From positions 1 to 64,000 of the forward strand of contig JAEUOT010000068.1 of assembly GCA_016790705.1 (NCBI GenBank): a stretch of DNA of 64,000 bases. Direction: 5' to 3'. Of this stretch, positions 17,170-24,655 are shown piece after piece. Made by a program: the position numbers and the translations under genes. The first letter of the stretch is position 1. Each line of letters starts with the position of its first letter. The notes beneath the pieces were generated by a model, which searched no databases, had not been told where the DNA came from, and saw only the letters and a program-made list of their open reading frames with translations. The DNA comes from Hydrogenophaga sp. GTDB taxonomy: Bacteria; Pseudomonadota; Gammaproteobacteria; Burkholderiales; Burkholderiaceae_C.

Positions 17170-18144
17170 ATGGCTACAACTACTCTGCAGGCGCTCGTCT
17201 TCCAGATGCGCCACGAAGCCTCGGGCATTATCAGTGTCGAACTACGACCCACCACGCCAGCATCTGCATTTCCCGTTGCCGCCGCCGGCGCGCACGTGGA
17301 CCTGCACCTAGGCAACGGTCTGGTTCGCAGCTATTCCTTAATCAACCCGGGGGACACACATCGCTACGTTGTGGCGGTGCTCAACGACAGACGCAGCCGG
17401 GGCGGGTCACGCTTCGTGCACGAACAGCTTCGCGTTGGGCAGGTGATCACCCTCGGCGGGCCGCGCAACCACTTCCGACTGGACGAGGACGCGCGACACA
17501 GCGTGCTACTGGCCGGTGGCATTGGCATTACACCGATCTACGCCATGCTGCAACGCCTCGCGGCGCTAGGGCGCGAGGCGCACCTCGTCTATTGCGCGCG
17601 AAGCCGTTCCGAGGCGGCCTTTCTGGCCGAAATCGAGGCAATTGCCAGTGCAAGTGACACCCGGCTTTCGCTGCGATGCCATTTCGACGGCGAGCAAGGC
17701 GGACCGCCAGACCTTGAACGCTTGCTCGCCGGCCATCCACCGGACGCACACTTTTATTGCTGCGGCCCCGGGCCCATGCTCGATGCCTACGAACGCGCTT
17801 GCGAGCGTTTGGGACAGCACAACGTCCACCTAGAGCGCTTTGCTGCTACCACGACGGCCCCCCCAGCGACACCTGCAAGTGGCTACACGGTAGAACTGCG
17901 CAGGAGTGGCCGCACGGTCCAGGTGCCACCCGGCATACCTCTGCTCGACGCGCTCATCGAGGCCGGACTCAACCCCGACCACAGTTGCCGCGAAGGCGTG
18001 TGCGGAGCGTGCGAAACCAGGGTTATCTCTGGTGATGTCGATCACCGCGACCAACTGTTGTCCAAACAGGAACGCGCGGCCAACAAGTCCATGATGATCT
18101 GTGTCTCATCTTGCCGCTCGGGCTGCCTGGTACTTGACGCCTGA
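17170..18144 (+). CDS. iphD: Isophthalate dioxygenase reductase component
   Basis: The 324-residue protein is a phthalate-dioxygenase-reductase-type flavoprotein: FMN/FAD domain (GLVRSYSLINPGDTHRYVVAV), NAD(P)H domain (VLLAGGIGITPIYAMLQRL, HFYCCGPGPMLDAYE) and a C-terminal 2Fe-2S domain (DHSCREGVCGACETRVISGDVDHRD and MMICVSSCRSGCLVLDA). It starts just after the iphB stop and closes the operon. It would transfer electrons from NADH to IphA. All four iron-sulphur cysteines are present. About 190 bases without a gene follow before tpiB. Confidence 0.85.
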   Translation: MATTTLQALVFQMRHEASGIISVELRPTTPASAFPVAAAGAHVDLHLGNGLVRSYSLINPGDTHRYVVAVLNDRRSRGGSRFVHEQLRVGQVITLGGPRNHFRLDEDARHSVLLAGGIGITPIYAMLQRLAALGREAHLVYCARSRSEAAFLAEIEAIASASDTRLSLRCHFDGEQGGPPDLERLLAGHPPDAHFYCCGPGPMLDAYERACERLGQHNVHLERFAATTTAPPATPASGYTVELRRSGRTVQVPPGIPLLDALIEAGLNPDHSCREGVCGACETRVISGDVDHRDQLLSKQERAANKSMMICVSSCRSGCLVLDA

Positions 18145-18279
18145 AGTCCAGCACCTCGTTCACAGCAATTTCTCAGTCTTCAGCTGGTGACGCAAGGTCG
18201 CTCGCGTGAGGCTCAACCACGCCTTTCCATCTGGTGACTTTGCAAGCCACTCCACGGAGGTCTTTACTGGAAATTCAAC

Positions 18280-18308
18280 TCGACAAGTCACTCCCAAAAC
18301 AATATTAT
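18280..18308 (+). promoter_or_regulatory. Putative promoter of tpiBA
   Basis: TCGACA (18280-18285) and TATTAT (18303-18308) are separated by 17 bases, in the A/T-rich segment before tpiB. A TATAAT at 18321 is too close to the GTG start at 18339 to be its -10 box. The presence of a promoter here would let the membrane subunits be made independently of the iph operon, which suits a shared transporter. Confidence 0.4.
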
Positions 18309-18338
18309 TAGCAATCTAACTATAATTGGAGACGTACT

Positions 18339-18827
18339 GTGGCGTTCGCCAGCCAAAAAGATTTTGTGTCCGGACTCATGTTCATGGCCGTGGGCGGCTC
18401 GTTCGCCTGGGGCGCCGTGGACTATGAAATCGGCGATGCCGCCCGCATGGGTCCTGGCTACTTTCCCTTCATGCTGGGCCTTATTCTGGTCTTGCTCGGG
18501 GTTCTGGTCACCTTCAACGCCTTCAAGTCCGGCCCGCCCGGGGGTGACAAGATCGGCGCGCTCGCGTGGCGTCCGCTGGTGTTCATCCTCGGAGCCAACC
18601 TGCTGTTCGGTGCACTGCTGGTGGGTATTCCCGCCTTCGGCCTGCCGGCCTTCGGCCTGATCGTGGCGATCTTCGGCCTGGTCATCATGGCCGGCTACGC
18701 CCGCGAAGGCGCGAAGTTCAAGGAGTCGCTGATCCTGGCCGCCATCCTGGCCGCGGGCAGCTACCTCGCTTTCGTGAAACTGCTGAACCTGCAGTTTCCG
18801 GTCCTGCCCTGGTTCCTCGCGAACTGA
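18339..18827 (+). CDS. tpiB: Tripartite tricarboxylate transporter small membrane subunit (TctB)
   Basis: The 162-residue protein begins with GTG at 18339 (GGAGA at 18328-18332, six bases away). It has the TctB pattern: an N-terminal segment KDFVSGLMFMAVGGSFAWGAVDYEIGDAARMGPGYFPFMLGLILVLLG, then three more hydrophobic helices. It forms the membrane channel with TctA downstream. In Comamonas sp. E6 the pair TpiB-TpiA takes up terephthalate with TphC and also supports uptake of the other phthalate isomers. The gene symbol follows this precedent; general citrate-like TctB genes look similar, so the name rests on context. Confidence 0.8.
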   Translation: MAFASQKDFVSGLMFMAVGGSFAWGAVDYEIGDAARMGPGYFPFMLGLILVLLGVLVTFNAFKSGPPGGDKIGALAWRPLVFILGANLLFGALLVGIPAFGLPAFGLIVAIFGLVIMAGYAREGAKFKESLILAAILAAGSYLAFVKLLNLQFPVLPWFLAN

Positions 18828-18845
18828 ACACGAGGAGACAAGCAC

Positions 18846-20357
18846 ATGGATCTGATCAACAACCTCGCGCTCGGCTTCGGCGTTGCCTTCACCCTGCAGA
18901 ACCTCGTCTACGCCTTCATCGGCTGCCTGCTGGGCACGCTGATCGGGGTGCTGCCCGGCATCGGCCCGCTGGCCACCATCGCCATGCTGCTGCCGGCCAC
19001 CTACGGCCTGCCGCCCGTGGCTGCGCTCATCATGCTGGCCGGCATCTACTACGGGGCCCAGTACGGCGGCTCCACCACCGCGATCCTCGTCAACCTGCCG
19101 GGAGAATCGTCCTCGGTCGTGACGGTGATCGACGGATACCAGATGGCCCGCAAGGGCAGGGCAGGCCCCGCCCTGGCTGCGGCCGGCCTGGGTTCGTTCT
19201 TCGCGGGTTGCGTCGGCACGCTGATCCTCGCGGGCTTCGCGGCGCCGCTGACCGAACTGGCGCTCGAGTTCGGCCCCGCCGAGTACTTCTCGCTGATGAT
19301 CGTGGGCCTGATCGGCGCCGTGGTGCTGGCTTCCGGCTCGCTGCTCAAGGCCCTGGCCATGATCGTGCTCGGTCTCTTGCTGGGACTGGTGGGCACCGAC
19401 GTGAACTCCGGCGTCGCGCGCTACAGCTTCGACATCCCCGAACTGACCGACGGCATCAGCTTCCTGGCCATTGCCATGGGCGTGTTCGGCTACGGTGAAA
19501 TCATCCAGAACCTGTCACACCCGGACGAAAAGCGCGAAGTGTTCACCGGCAAGGTCAACGGCATCATGCCTACCGCTGAAGACTTCAAGAACATGATTCC
19601 CGCCGTGCTGCGCGGTACCGCGCTGGGCTCGGCGCTGGGCATCCTGCCGGGTGGCGGAGCGCTGCTGTCGGCCTTCACGGCCTACACCATCGAGAAAAAG
19701 ACCAAGCTCAAGCCGGGCGAAGTGCCCTTCGGCCAGGGCAACATCCGCGGTGTGGCGGCCCCCGAGTCGGCCAACAACGCCGGTTCGCAAACTTCGTTCA
19801 TCCCGCTGCTGACGCTGGGCATTCCGCCCAACGCCGTGATGGCGCTGATGGTCGGTGCCATGACCATCCACAACATCCAGCCGGGTCCGCAGGTCATGAC
19901 CAGTAACCCCGAACTGTTCTGGGGCCTGATCGCCTCGATGTGGATCGGTAACCTGATGCTGGTGGTGCTGAATCTGCCCCTGATCGGTATCTGGATCAAG
20001 CTGCTGACAGTGCCCTACAAGTGGCTGTTCCCGGCCATCGTGCTGTTCTGTGCCATCGGTGTGTACTCGACCAACAACAACAGTTTCGACATCTGGATGG
20101 TGGCGCTGTTCGGCCTGATCGGCTATGGCTTCATCAAGCTCGGCTGCGAGCCCGCACCGCTGCTGCTGGGCCTGATCCTGGGCCCGATGATGGAAGAGTA
20201 CCTGCGCCGCGCGCTGTTGATCTCCCGCGGCGACTGGTCGGTGTTCGTCACGCGCCCGCTCTCCGCCAGCCTGCTGGTCGTCGCTGCGATCTTGTTGGCG
20301 GTGGTGCTGATGCCCTCGGTCAAGAAAAAGCGCGAAGAGGCTTTTGTTGAGGACTGA
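18846..20357 (+). CDS. tpiA: Tripartite tricarboxylate transporter large membrane subunit (TctA)
   Basis: The 503-residue, highly hydrophobic protein has the TctA signatures: GVLPGIGPLATIAMLLPATYGLPP, YYGAQYGGSTTAILVNLPGESSSVVTVIDGYQMARKGRAGPAL, and ILPGGGALLSAFTAYTIEKKTK followed by a PESANNAGSQTSFIPLLTLGIPPN loop. About a dozen transmembrane helices are visible. It lies 18 bases after tpiB with its own GAGGAGAC site. No third subunit gene is adjacent; the receptors are tphC, iphC and possibly the Bug gene at 25405, all within the same ICE cargo. Confidence 0.88.
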   Translation: MDLINNLALGFGVAFTLQNLVYAFIGCLLGTLIGVLPGIGPLATIAMLLPATYGLPPVAALIMLAGIYYGAQYGGSTTAILVNLPGESSSVVTVIDGYQMARKGRAGPALAAAGLGSFFAGCVGTLILAGFAAPLTELALEFGPAEYFSLMIVGLIGAVVLASGSLLKALAMIVLGLLLGLVGTDVNSGVARYSFDIPELTDGISFLAIAMGVFGYGEIIQNLSHPDEKREVFTGKVNGIMPTAEDFKNMIPAVLRGTALGSALGILPGGGALLSAFTAYTIEKKTKLKPGEVPFGQGNIRGVAAPESANNAGSQTSFIPLLTLGIPPNAVMALMVGAMTIHNIQPGPQVMTSNPELFWGLIASMWIGNLMLVVLNLPLIGIWIKLLTVPYKWLFPAIVLFCAIGVYSTNNNSFDIWMVALFGLIGYGFIKLGCEPAPLLLGLILGPMMEEYLRRALLISRGDWSVFVTRPLSASLLVVAAILLAVVLMPSVKKKREEAFVED

Positions 20358-20419
20358 AAGTGCCGTAGTACTAGAGGCAATATTTGCGTTTCCCGCAATG
20401 ACTACATGAGGCTATCAAT

Positions 20420-20971
20420 ATGACCGAAATCATAAAATCGAACAACGATTCGCCCCTTGACAATTTTTCCAACTGTCATGAAGGAATTATTTCACATCTT
20501 AATGAATTTGGACAAATCACTGACCTTATTAAAGCCGCAACAAGTGCTCGCAAGATTGCCGACGATACCGTCACATTTTTCAGAGTCGCTGTATTTGATC
20601 ATCACGCAGAAGAAGAAAGAGATCTATTTCCTGCAGTCCTTGCCAATGCAAAGCCTGGCGAGGAGCAGTCCGTCGTGCAGATGATGATCGACGGACTTAT
20701 AGCAGAGCACCGCGAGATCGAATCCCAGTGGAGTCGTATAGAACCGAAGCTTGTGAAACTTGCCAAAGGGCACCTCATCGAAATCGATGACACGGCTGTT
20801 CAACGGCTCGTGATTCAATACACGGCACATGCTAGACTGGAAGAGCGCGAATTCTTACCTCTAGCAGAAAAGATCCTTGGTCGGAAAGATCCCGAATTGG
20901 CGACGCTTGGACTCGCTCTACACACACGCCACGTCATTCGTGCAGCTCGTCGCGGCTTACGGGGCTCCTGA
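20420..20971 (+). CDS. Hemerythrin HHE-domain protein
   Basis: The 183-residue protein has the cation-binding helices of the HHE family: CHEGIISHLNEFG near residue 19, VAVFDHHAEEERDLFPAVL near 57, IAEHREIESQW near 94, and YTAHARLEEREFLPLAEKIL near 134. These provide the His/Glu ligands of a di-iron site that binds O2 or senses it. Base use is visibly more A/T-rich at the 5' end than in tpiA, which suggests a different origin. It follows tpiA in the same direction with a 62-base gap. A role in delivering oxygen to, or protecting, the dioxygenases is conceivable but speculative. Confidence 0.75.
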   Translation: MTEIIKSNNDSPLDNFSNCHEGIISHLNEFGQITDLIKAATSARKIADDTVTFFRVAVFDHHAEEERDLFPAVLANAKPGEEQSVVQMMIDGLIAEHREIESQWSRIEPKLVKLAKGHLIEIDDTAVQRLVIQYTAHARLEEREFLPLAEKILGRKDPELATLGLALHTRHVIRAARRGLRGS

Positions 20972-21024
20972 ATGCAGAATGACGAGACCCAAAAACCACG
21001 AGGATGGAAAATGCAACAAGCATG

Positions 21025-21122
21025 TGAAGTCCCCTTGAAAACCTGAACCACCCGGAGGTAGAGAATTCCCTCAGTCCCCCAACCTCTACTTCTGATTGAC
21101 TCGGGAATTCAAGGGGACTTCA
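21025..21122. repeat. Nested inverted repeat, MITE-like
   Basis: Perfect 15-base arms TGAAGTCCCCTTGAA (21025-21039) and TTCAAGGGGACTTCA (21108-21122) enclose a second, imperfect inverted repeat whose arms contain GAATTCCC (about 21063) and GGGAATTC (about 21103). The 98-base unit sits between the hemerythrin gene and the IS5 element. It has the look of a miniature inverted-repeat element or a large hairpin; no target duplication is obvious. Confidence 0.6.
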
Positions 21123-21585
21123 AGCTCCACTCTAGTTGTCCGTGGCTATTGCCGTAAGCTCTGCTGCGCCGGTTTCATTACCTTTTCGTATAACTATTTT
21201 CGAAGCCGCCGAGCTCGAACAAACCAGTAGTTCGGATAATTCAGCGAAGCGATTTCGATGCCTATTGCAGCCTGTTTCGCCCATTCCGGGCGCATGTACC
21301 CCACGGCTTATGCATGATGCGCGTCCCACCAGCCGCCTATGCTGCCCATGCGCATCGGGTTGTAGGTTGCAAAGCACAGCAATGCCTGGTCCGTGAGCTT
21401 GGCCTGACCAATGACTTTGGTCTTTGCTTCAGCTTTATTTGCGCCTGTGCATGGTGGCGGGCGTGTCGCCGAACTGGCAAAACGCGTTGGGTACTTTGCT
21501 CACTCGCGCACTCGCCGGCTCAGTCCAGCGCCCTGTCGGCGCTCGGTTCTGAATAAGTCAGGGGCGACCATGTAAGGTTCCCTAG
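21123..21585. other. Non-coding stretch before the IS element
   Basis: No complete gene can be supported. The minus strand, read in pieces, gives short protein-like strings such as AKLTDQALLCFATYNPMRMGSIGGWWDAHHA interrupted by stops, which suggests the decayed remains of a gene that I do not recognise. The region is bounded on the right by the CTAG at the IS5 insertion point. Confidence 0.35.
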
Positions 21586-22757
21586 GGAAGGTCTGCACAA
21601 CACCTGCCGCAGCGTGAGTTGATGCACGTGATTTCGGATGGCCGCGATTTCAGGCTTGCAAGGTCGGTTTGAAGGCCGATTTCTCCCCGATTCGCCGCCC
21701 TCTGGCTGCTTGCAGACGCACTCATTCCCGCATCTCCTGCAGCAACGTGCGCCGCACCATCCACAGGTTGGACAGCGCAAACAGCGTGTGCAACTGAGCC
21801 GTGTTCTTGGCCAGCCCGCGGTAGCGCACCTTCACATGCCCGAACTGGTGCTTGATCACCCTAAACGAGTGTTCGACCTTGGCCCGGATGCGCGCCTTGA
21901 CCTGTTCGAGCTGGTCCAGGATGGCGCCCCTGGGCGTGCTCTTGTCCAGCACCTTGCGCTTGCCAGGCCGCATCGCCACGTGCCAGTTGACCCCAATGTC
22001 TTGCGTCTCTTGTCGTTTGCTCACACCCTGGTAACCCGCGTCGGCGAACACATCGGTTTCTGCCCCGTGCACCAGCGCATGCGCCTGCGTCACGTCGTTG
22101 ACGTTGGCCGCCGTGCCCACCACCGTGTGCACCAGGCCCGAGTCGGCATCCACACCGATGTGTGCCTTCATCCCGAAGTGCCACTGATTGCCCTTCTTGG
22201 TCTGGTGCATCTCGGGGTCACGTTCTCCGCTGCTGTTCTTGGTCGAACTCGGCGCAGCGATCAGCGTGGCATCGACCACGGTGCCGCTCTTGAGGAGCAA
22301 GCCCTTGGCAGCCAGCGTGGCGTTGACAGTGGCCAGGATCTGCAAGCTCAGGTTGTGAGCTTCGAGCAGATGGCGGAACCGAAGAATCGTGCTCTCGTCG
22401 GGCAGGTTGTCTTCACCGGCGTCCAGCCCCGCAAACTCGCGGAACAGCGCCATGTCGTACAGCGCTTCCTCCATCGCCGGGTCCGAAAGGTTGAACCACT
22501 GCTGCAGGAAGTGGATGCGCAGCATGGTCTAGACGGCAAACGGCGGGCGTCGGCCCTTGGCGCCGGGAGCAGGTGCGTGTGGTGCGATTAAAGAGACCAA
22601 CTCGGCCCAGGGCACCACCAGGTTCATCTCGTCCAGGAATTCGCGCTTGCGCGTCCTCTTGGTCTTGCGCTCGAATCCGCTCTCGCCCAGGCCCATTTGC
22701 TTCATGCCGACACTGTCTCACATCAGGCCAGAACGGCCGAGGTTGTGCAGACCTTCC
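21586..22757 (-). mobile_element. IS5-family insertion sequence
   Basis: The 1172-base element is bounded by perfect 16-base terminal inverted repeats GGAAGGTCTGCACAAC (21586-21601) and its complement (22742-22757). The flanking tetranucleotides are CTAG on the left and CTAA on the right, both fitting the YTAR target preference of the IS5 group but not identical to each other. Either the target duplication has mutated or the flanks have been exchanged by recombination. The single transposase frame on the minus strand is broken, so the copy is probably not self-mobile. It separates the iph-tpi module from the oph module. Confidence 0.85.
21722..22705 (-). pseudogene. IS5-family transposase with in-frame amber stop
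   Basis: Reading from the ATG at 22705, the frame runs MKQMGLGESGFERKTKRTRK... to ...GRRPPFAV and then meets TAG at 22531-22529 (codon 59), before continuing in the same frame with TMLRIHFLQQWFNLSDPAMEEALYD. The rest carries the DDE catalytic regions (GTVVDATLIAAPSS, VFADAGYQG, KVEHSFRVIKHQFG). Glutamate is expected at this position in relatives (GAG to TAG), so one substitution explains the break. Initiation at ATG 22525 would give a 267-residue protein without the N-terminal DNA-binding part. Confidence 0.85.
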
Positions 22758-22817
22758 CTAACTCACCCGACCATTTCAGAAAAAGGCAGCCTACGGGTAA
22801 AGAGATCGAAGATGAAA

Positions 22818-23126
22818 TCAAGACCTATGATCACTTGCCTGCAAACCCACTTGCAGCGCAAAATTCCGCTCAACCTCTGTGACGCCATCGACCAACCTAT
22901 GAACCTGAGAGAAAAGCCTGCTTCCATGATTGGTCAGAAAAACCCCCCTCGCGCTACGCGTCATAAGCTCAGCCCCGATTCGAAGCTCCAATCTCTTAAG
23001 ACGTCTGCTCAAAGCCGGTTGTGCAATCTCAAGGTACTCGGCCGCCTTGGAAAGGCTGCCAAGTTTTGCTGCCACAACAAAAACCCGAAGATCATCGAAC
23101 ACCAAAACAGTTTTCATTCCAGCCAT
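22818..23126 (-). pseudogene. Truncated LysR-type regulator (N-terminal half only)
   Basis: The product is a clear LysR helix-turn-helix (LRVFVVAAKLGSLSKAAEYLEIAQPALSRRLKRLELRIGAELMTRSARGVFLTNHG) plus the start of the linker helix, and then stops after about 102 residues, where family members continue for 200 more. The IS5 element begins 60 bases further on. It reads in the same direction as the oph minus-strand genes. The most likely history is a lysR regulator of the phthalate cluster destroyed by the IS insertion or an associated deletion. The start is 23126 or the ATG at 23117. Confidence 0.75.
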
Positions 23127-23266
23127 ATCGATGGAAGCTCTTACGAAGAAGACGCGACTACAATTAAATTAATTACCAAATGGTCTTTTTCAGCACTCAA
23201 AATCCGTCAATCACGAAAAGCCGCCAAACATGCCAATAGAAAGTCAAAAATGGAACCACAATAAAA

Positions 23267-24115
23267 TCACTCGACAGGCCTCTCTTGAAATCTCATTGAA
23301 AAATCAACGGCCTTAACATCCTTAATCAATGCTCCAACAGAAATCCGGTCCACGCCTGTTTCAGCATAATCACGCAAATTTTCATACGTGACCCCTCCTG
23401 AAACTTCAAGGCTGCAACGACCTCCGGCCACCTTCACCGCCGCCCTGATATCAGGCAGGGACATGTTGTCCAACAACACCATCGTCACTCCTGCGGCCAG
23501 AGCCTCCTCCAATTGACGGATGGTCTCCACCTCGACCTGGATGAATGCGACAGGGGACTTTGTTTCCTGTGCGGCCTTGAAGGCAGCGGTCAGGCTTCCT
23601 GCTGCTGCAATATGGTTTTCCTTGATCAAGATCGCATCAAAGAGGCCCATCCTGTGGTTTTTTCCTCCACCACAGCGCACGGCGTACTTTTCCGCGGCAC
23701 GCAGACCAGGAATGGTTTTCCTCGTATCCAGAACGCACGCTGCAGTTCCCTCGACCGCCTTGACATAGGCCGCTGTCTTCGTCGCCACAGCGCTGAGTGT
23801 TTGCATCCAGTTGAGGCATGTGCGCTCAGCCGTCAGCAACTCGCGCGCCTTACCTTCGATTTCGACAATTTTCTGGCCAGGCTCACAGCGATCACCGTCG
23901 CTCAGGAACCACGTCGCCCGTGAATCTGGCGCAATCTGTCTCAAGACCTCGGTAACCCAAGGGCGCCCGCAGATCACAGCGGACTCTCGGCAAATGATGG
24001 TGGCTTGGGCGTGGCGATCTGCGGGCACCAAAGCGGCCGTCAGGTCACCCGTACCCACGTCTTCTCTCAGTGCGCGCTCGACATCTTCGCGAACTTGTTC
24101 TTCAAAGGTATTCAT
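23267..24115 (-). CDS. ophE: Quinolinate phosphoribosyltransferase (NadC paralogue, OphE)
   Basis: The 282-residue protein is a complete NadC: REDVGTGDLTAALVPAD, ICRESAVICGRPWVTEV, RTCLNWMQTLSAVATKT, LDTRKTIPGLRAAEKYAVRCGGGKNHRMGLFDAILIKENH, VEVETIRQLEEAL and LDNMS. It makes nicotinate mononucleotide from quinolinate in NAD synthesis. In Burkholderia cepacia DBO1 the phthalate cluster carries a second such gene, ophE. It is induced by phthalate because phthalate, a structural analogue of quinolinate, inhibits the enzyme. The location here, in the phthalate cluster of a mobile element, fits ophE rather than the housekeeping nadC. Confidence 0.85.
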   Translation of the reverse strand: MNTFEEQVREDVERALREDVGTGDLTAALVPADRHAQATIICRESAVICGRPWVTEVLRQIAPDSRATWFLSDGDRCEPGQKIVEIEGKARELLTAERTCLNWMQTLSAVATKTAAYVKAVEGTAACVLDTRKTIPGLRAAEKYAVRCGGGKNHRMGLFDAILIKENHIAAAGSLTAAFKAAQETKSPVAFIQVEVETIRQLEEALAAGVTMVLLDNMSLPDIRAAVKVAGGRCSLEVSGGVTYENLRDYAETGVDRISVGALIKDVKAVDFSMRFQERPVE

Positions 24116-24136
24116 CAGAAAATAAATCCAGTTAAC

Positions 24137-24592
24137 TCAAACAGAATCGATGGGAAGCTCGGTGCTTTTGATGTTGCGCCGCAAGATGACGGGTTTTCCA
24201 CCCAAGGTTCGCTTGCACATCCAATGCGCCAAGGCGGAGTCCAGGTAATCTGCGTGCCCTGGAAACCATGCAGCAAGCTCATTCCCCAATTGCCGACAAA
24301 CGGCCACATTGCCGATGACCAACTGCTGCTTGACCTCATGAATGGACTTCAGGACGGCTGCATGTTCGTTAATATGGCACTCACTGGCAGGAAAATCGCT
24401 TTCAAGCATCCAGCGATCTTCCTGTTCAAAGTGCGCCTGGCAGTGTTGAAGCAAAACCCCCAACACTCTCTCCAAGTCAGAATCTGCGGCTTGCTGCAAA
24501 GCGGCCACAAATTCAACAAACTCTTGGTGTACTTGGTCCATCGGATTGAATCCGAGAAGATAGCCATCACTCCAACTGATTGATGCATCCAT
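24137..24592 (-). CDS. Bacteriohemerythrin
   Basis: The 151-residue protein (start ATG 24592, MDASISWSDGYLLGF) has the hemerythrin ligands in order: PMDQVHQEFVEFVAAL, LLQHCQAHFEQEDRWM, CHINEHAAVLKSI and WFPGHADYLDSALAHWM. These are typical of the single-domain oxygen-binding di-iron proteins. It lies between ophE and the TauE-like gene on the minus strand, with 21 bases to ophE, so it is probably in that operon. It is not closely similar to the HHE protein at 20420. An oxygen storage or delivery role for the dioxygenases is a guess. Confidence 0.85.
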   Translation of the reverse strand: MDASISWSDGYLLGFNPMDQVHQEFVEFVAALQQAADSDLERVLGVLLQHCQAHFEQEDRWMLESDFPASECHINEHAAVLKSIHEVKQQLVIGNVAVCRQLGNELAAWFPGHADYLDSALAHWMCKRTLGGKPVILRRNIKSTELPIDSV

Positions 24593-24655
24593 TGAGCTCT
24601 CCTGTCGCCTGGTTTCTTCTTCAGCCTTACGTGGTACTGCCGCACACATTGCGGC

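Noticed and set aside
21638-22591. Long open frame of 317 codons on the plus strand over the IS5 element
   Set aside because: It is the antisense shadow of the transposase, with repetitive His/Arg/Val-rich composition and no family resemblance.
23127-23264. Plus-strand open frame 22557-23264 after the IS element
   Set aside because: It runs antisense across the IS end and the LysR fragment and then through A/T-rich intergenic DNA; its composition is not protein-like.
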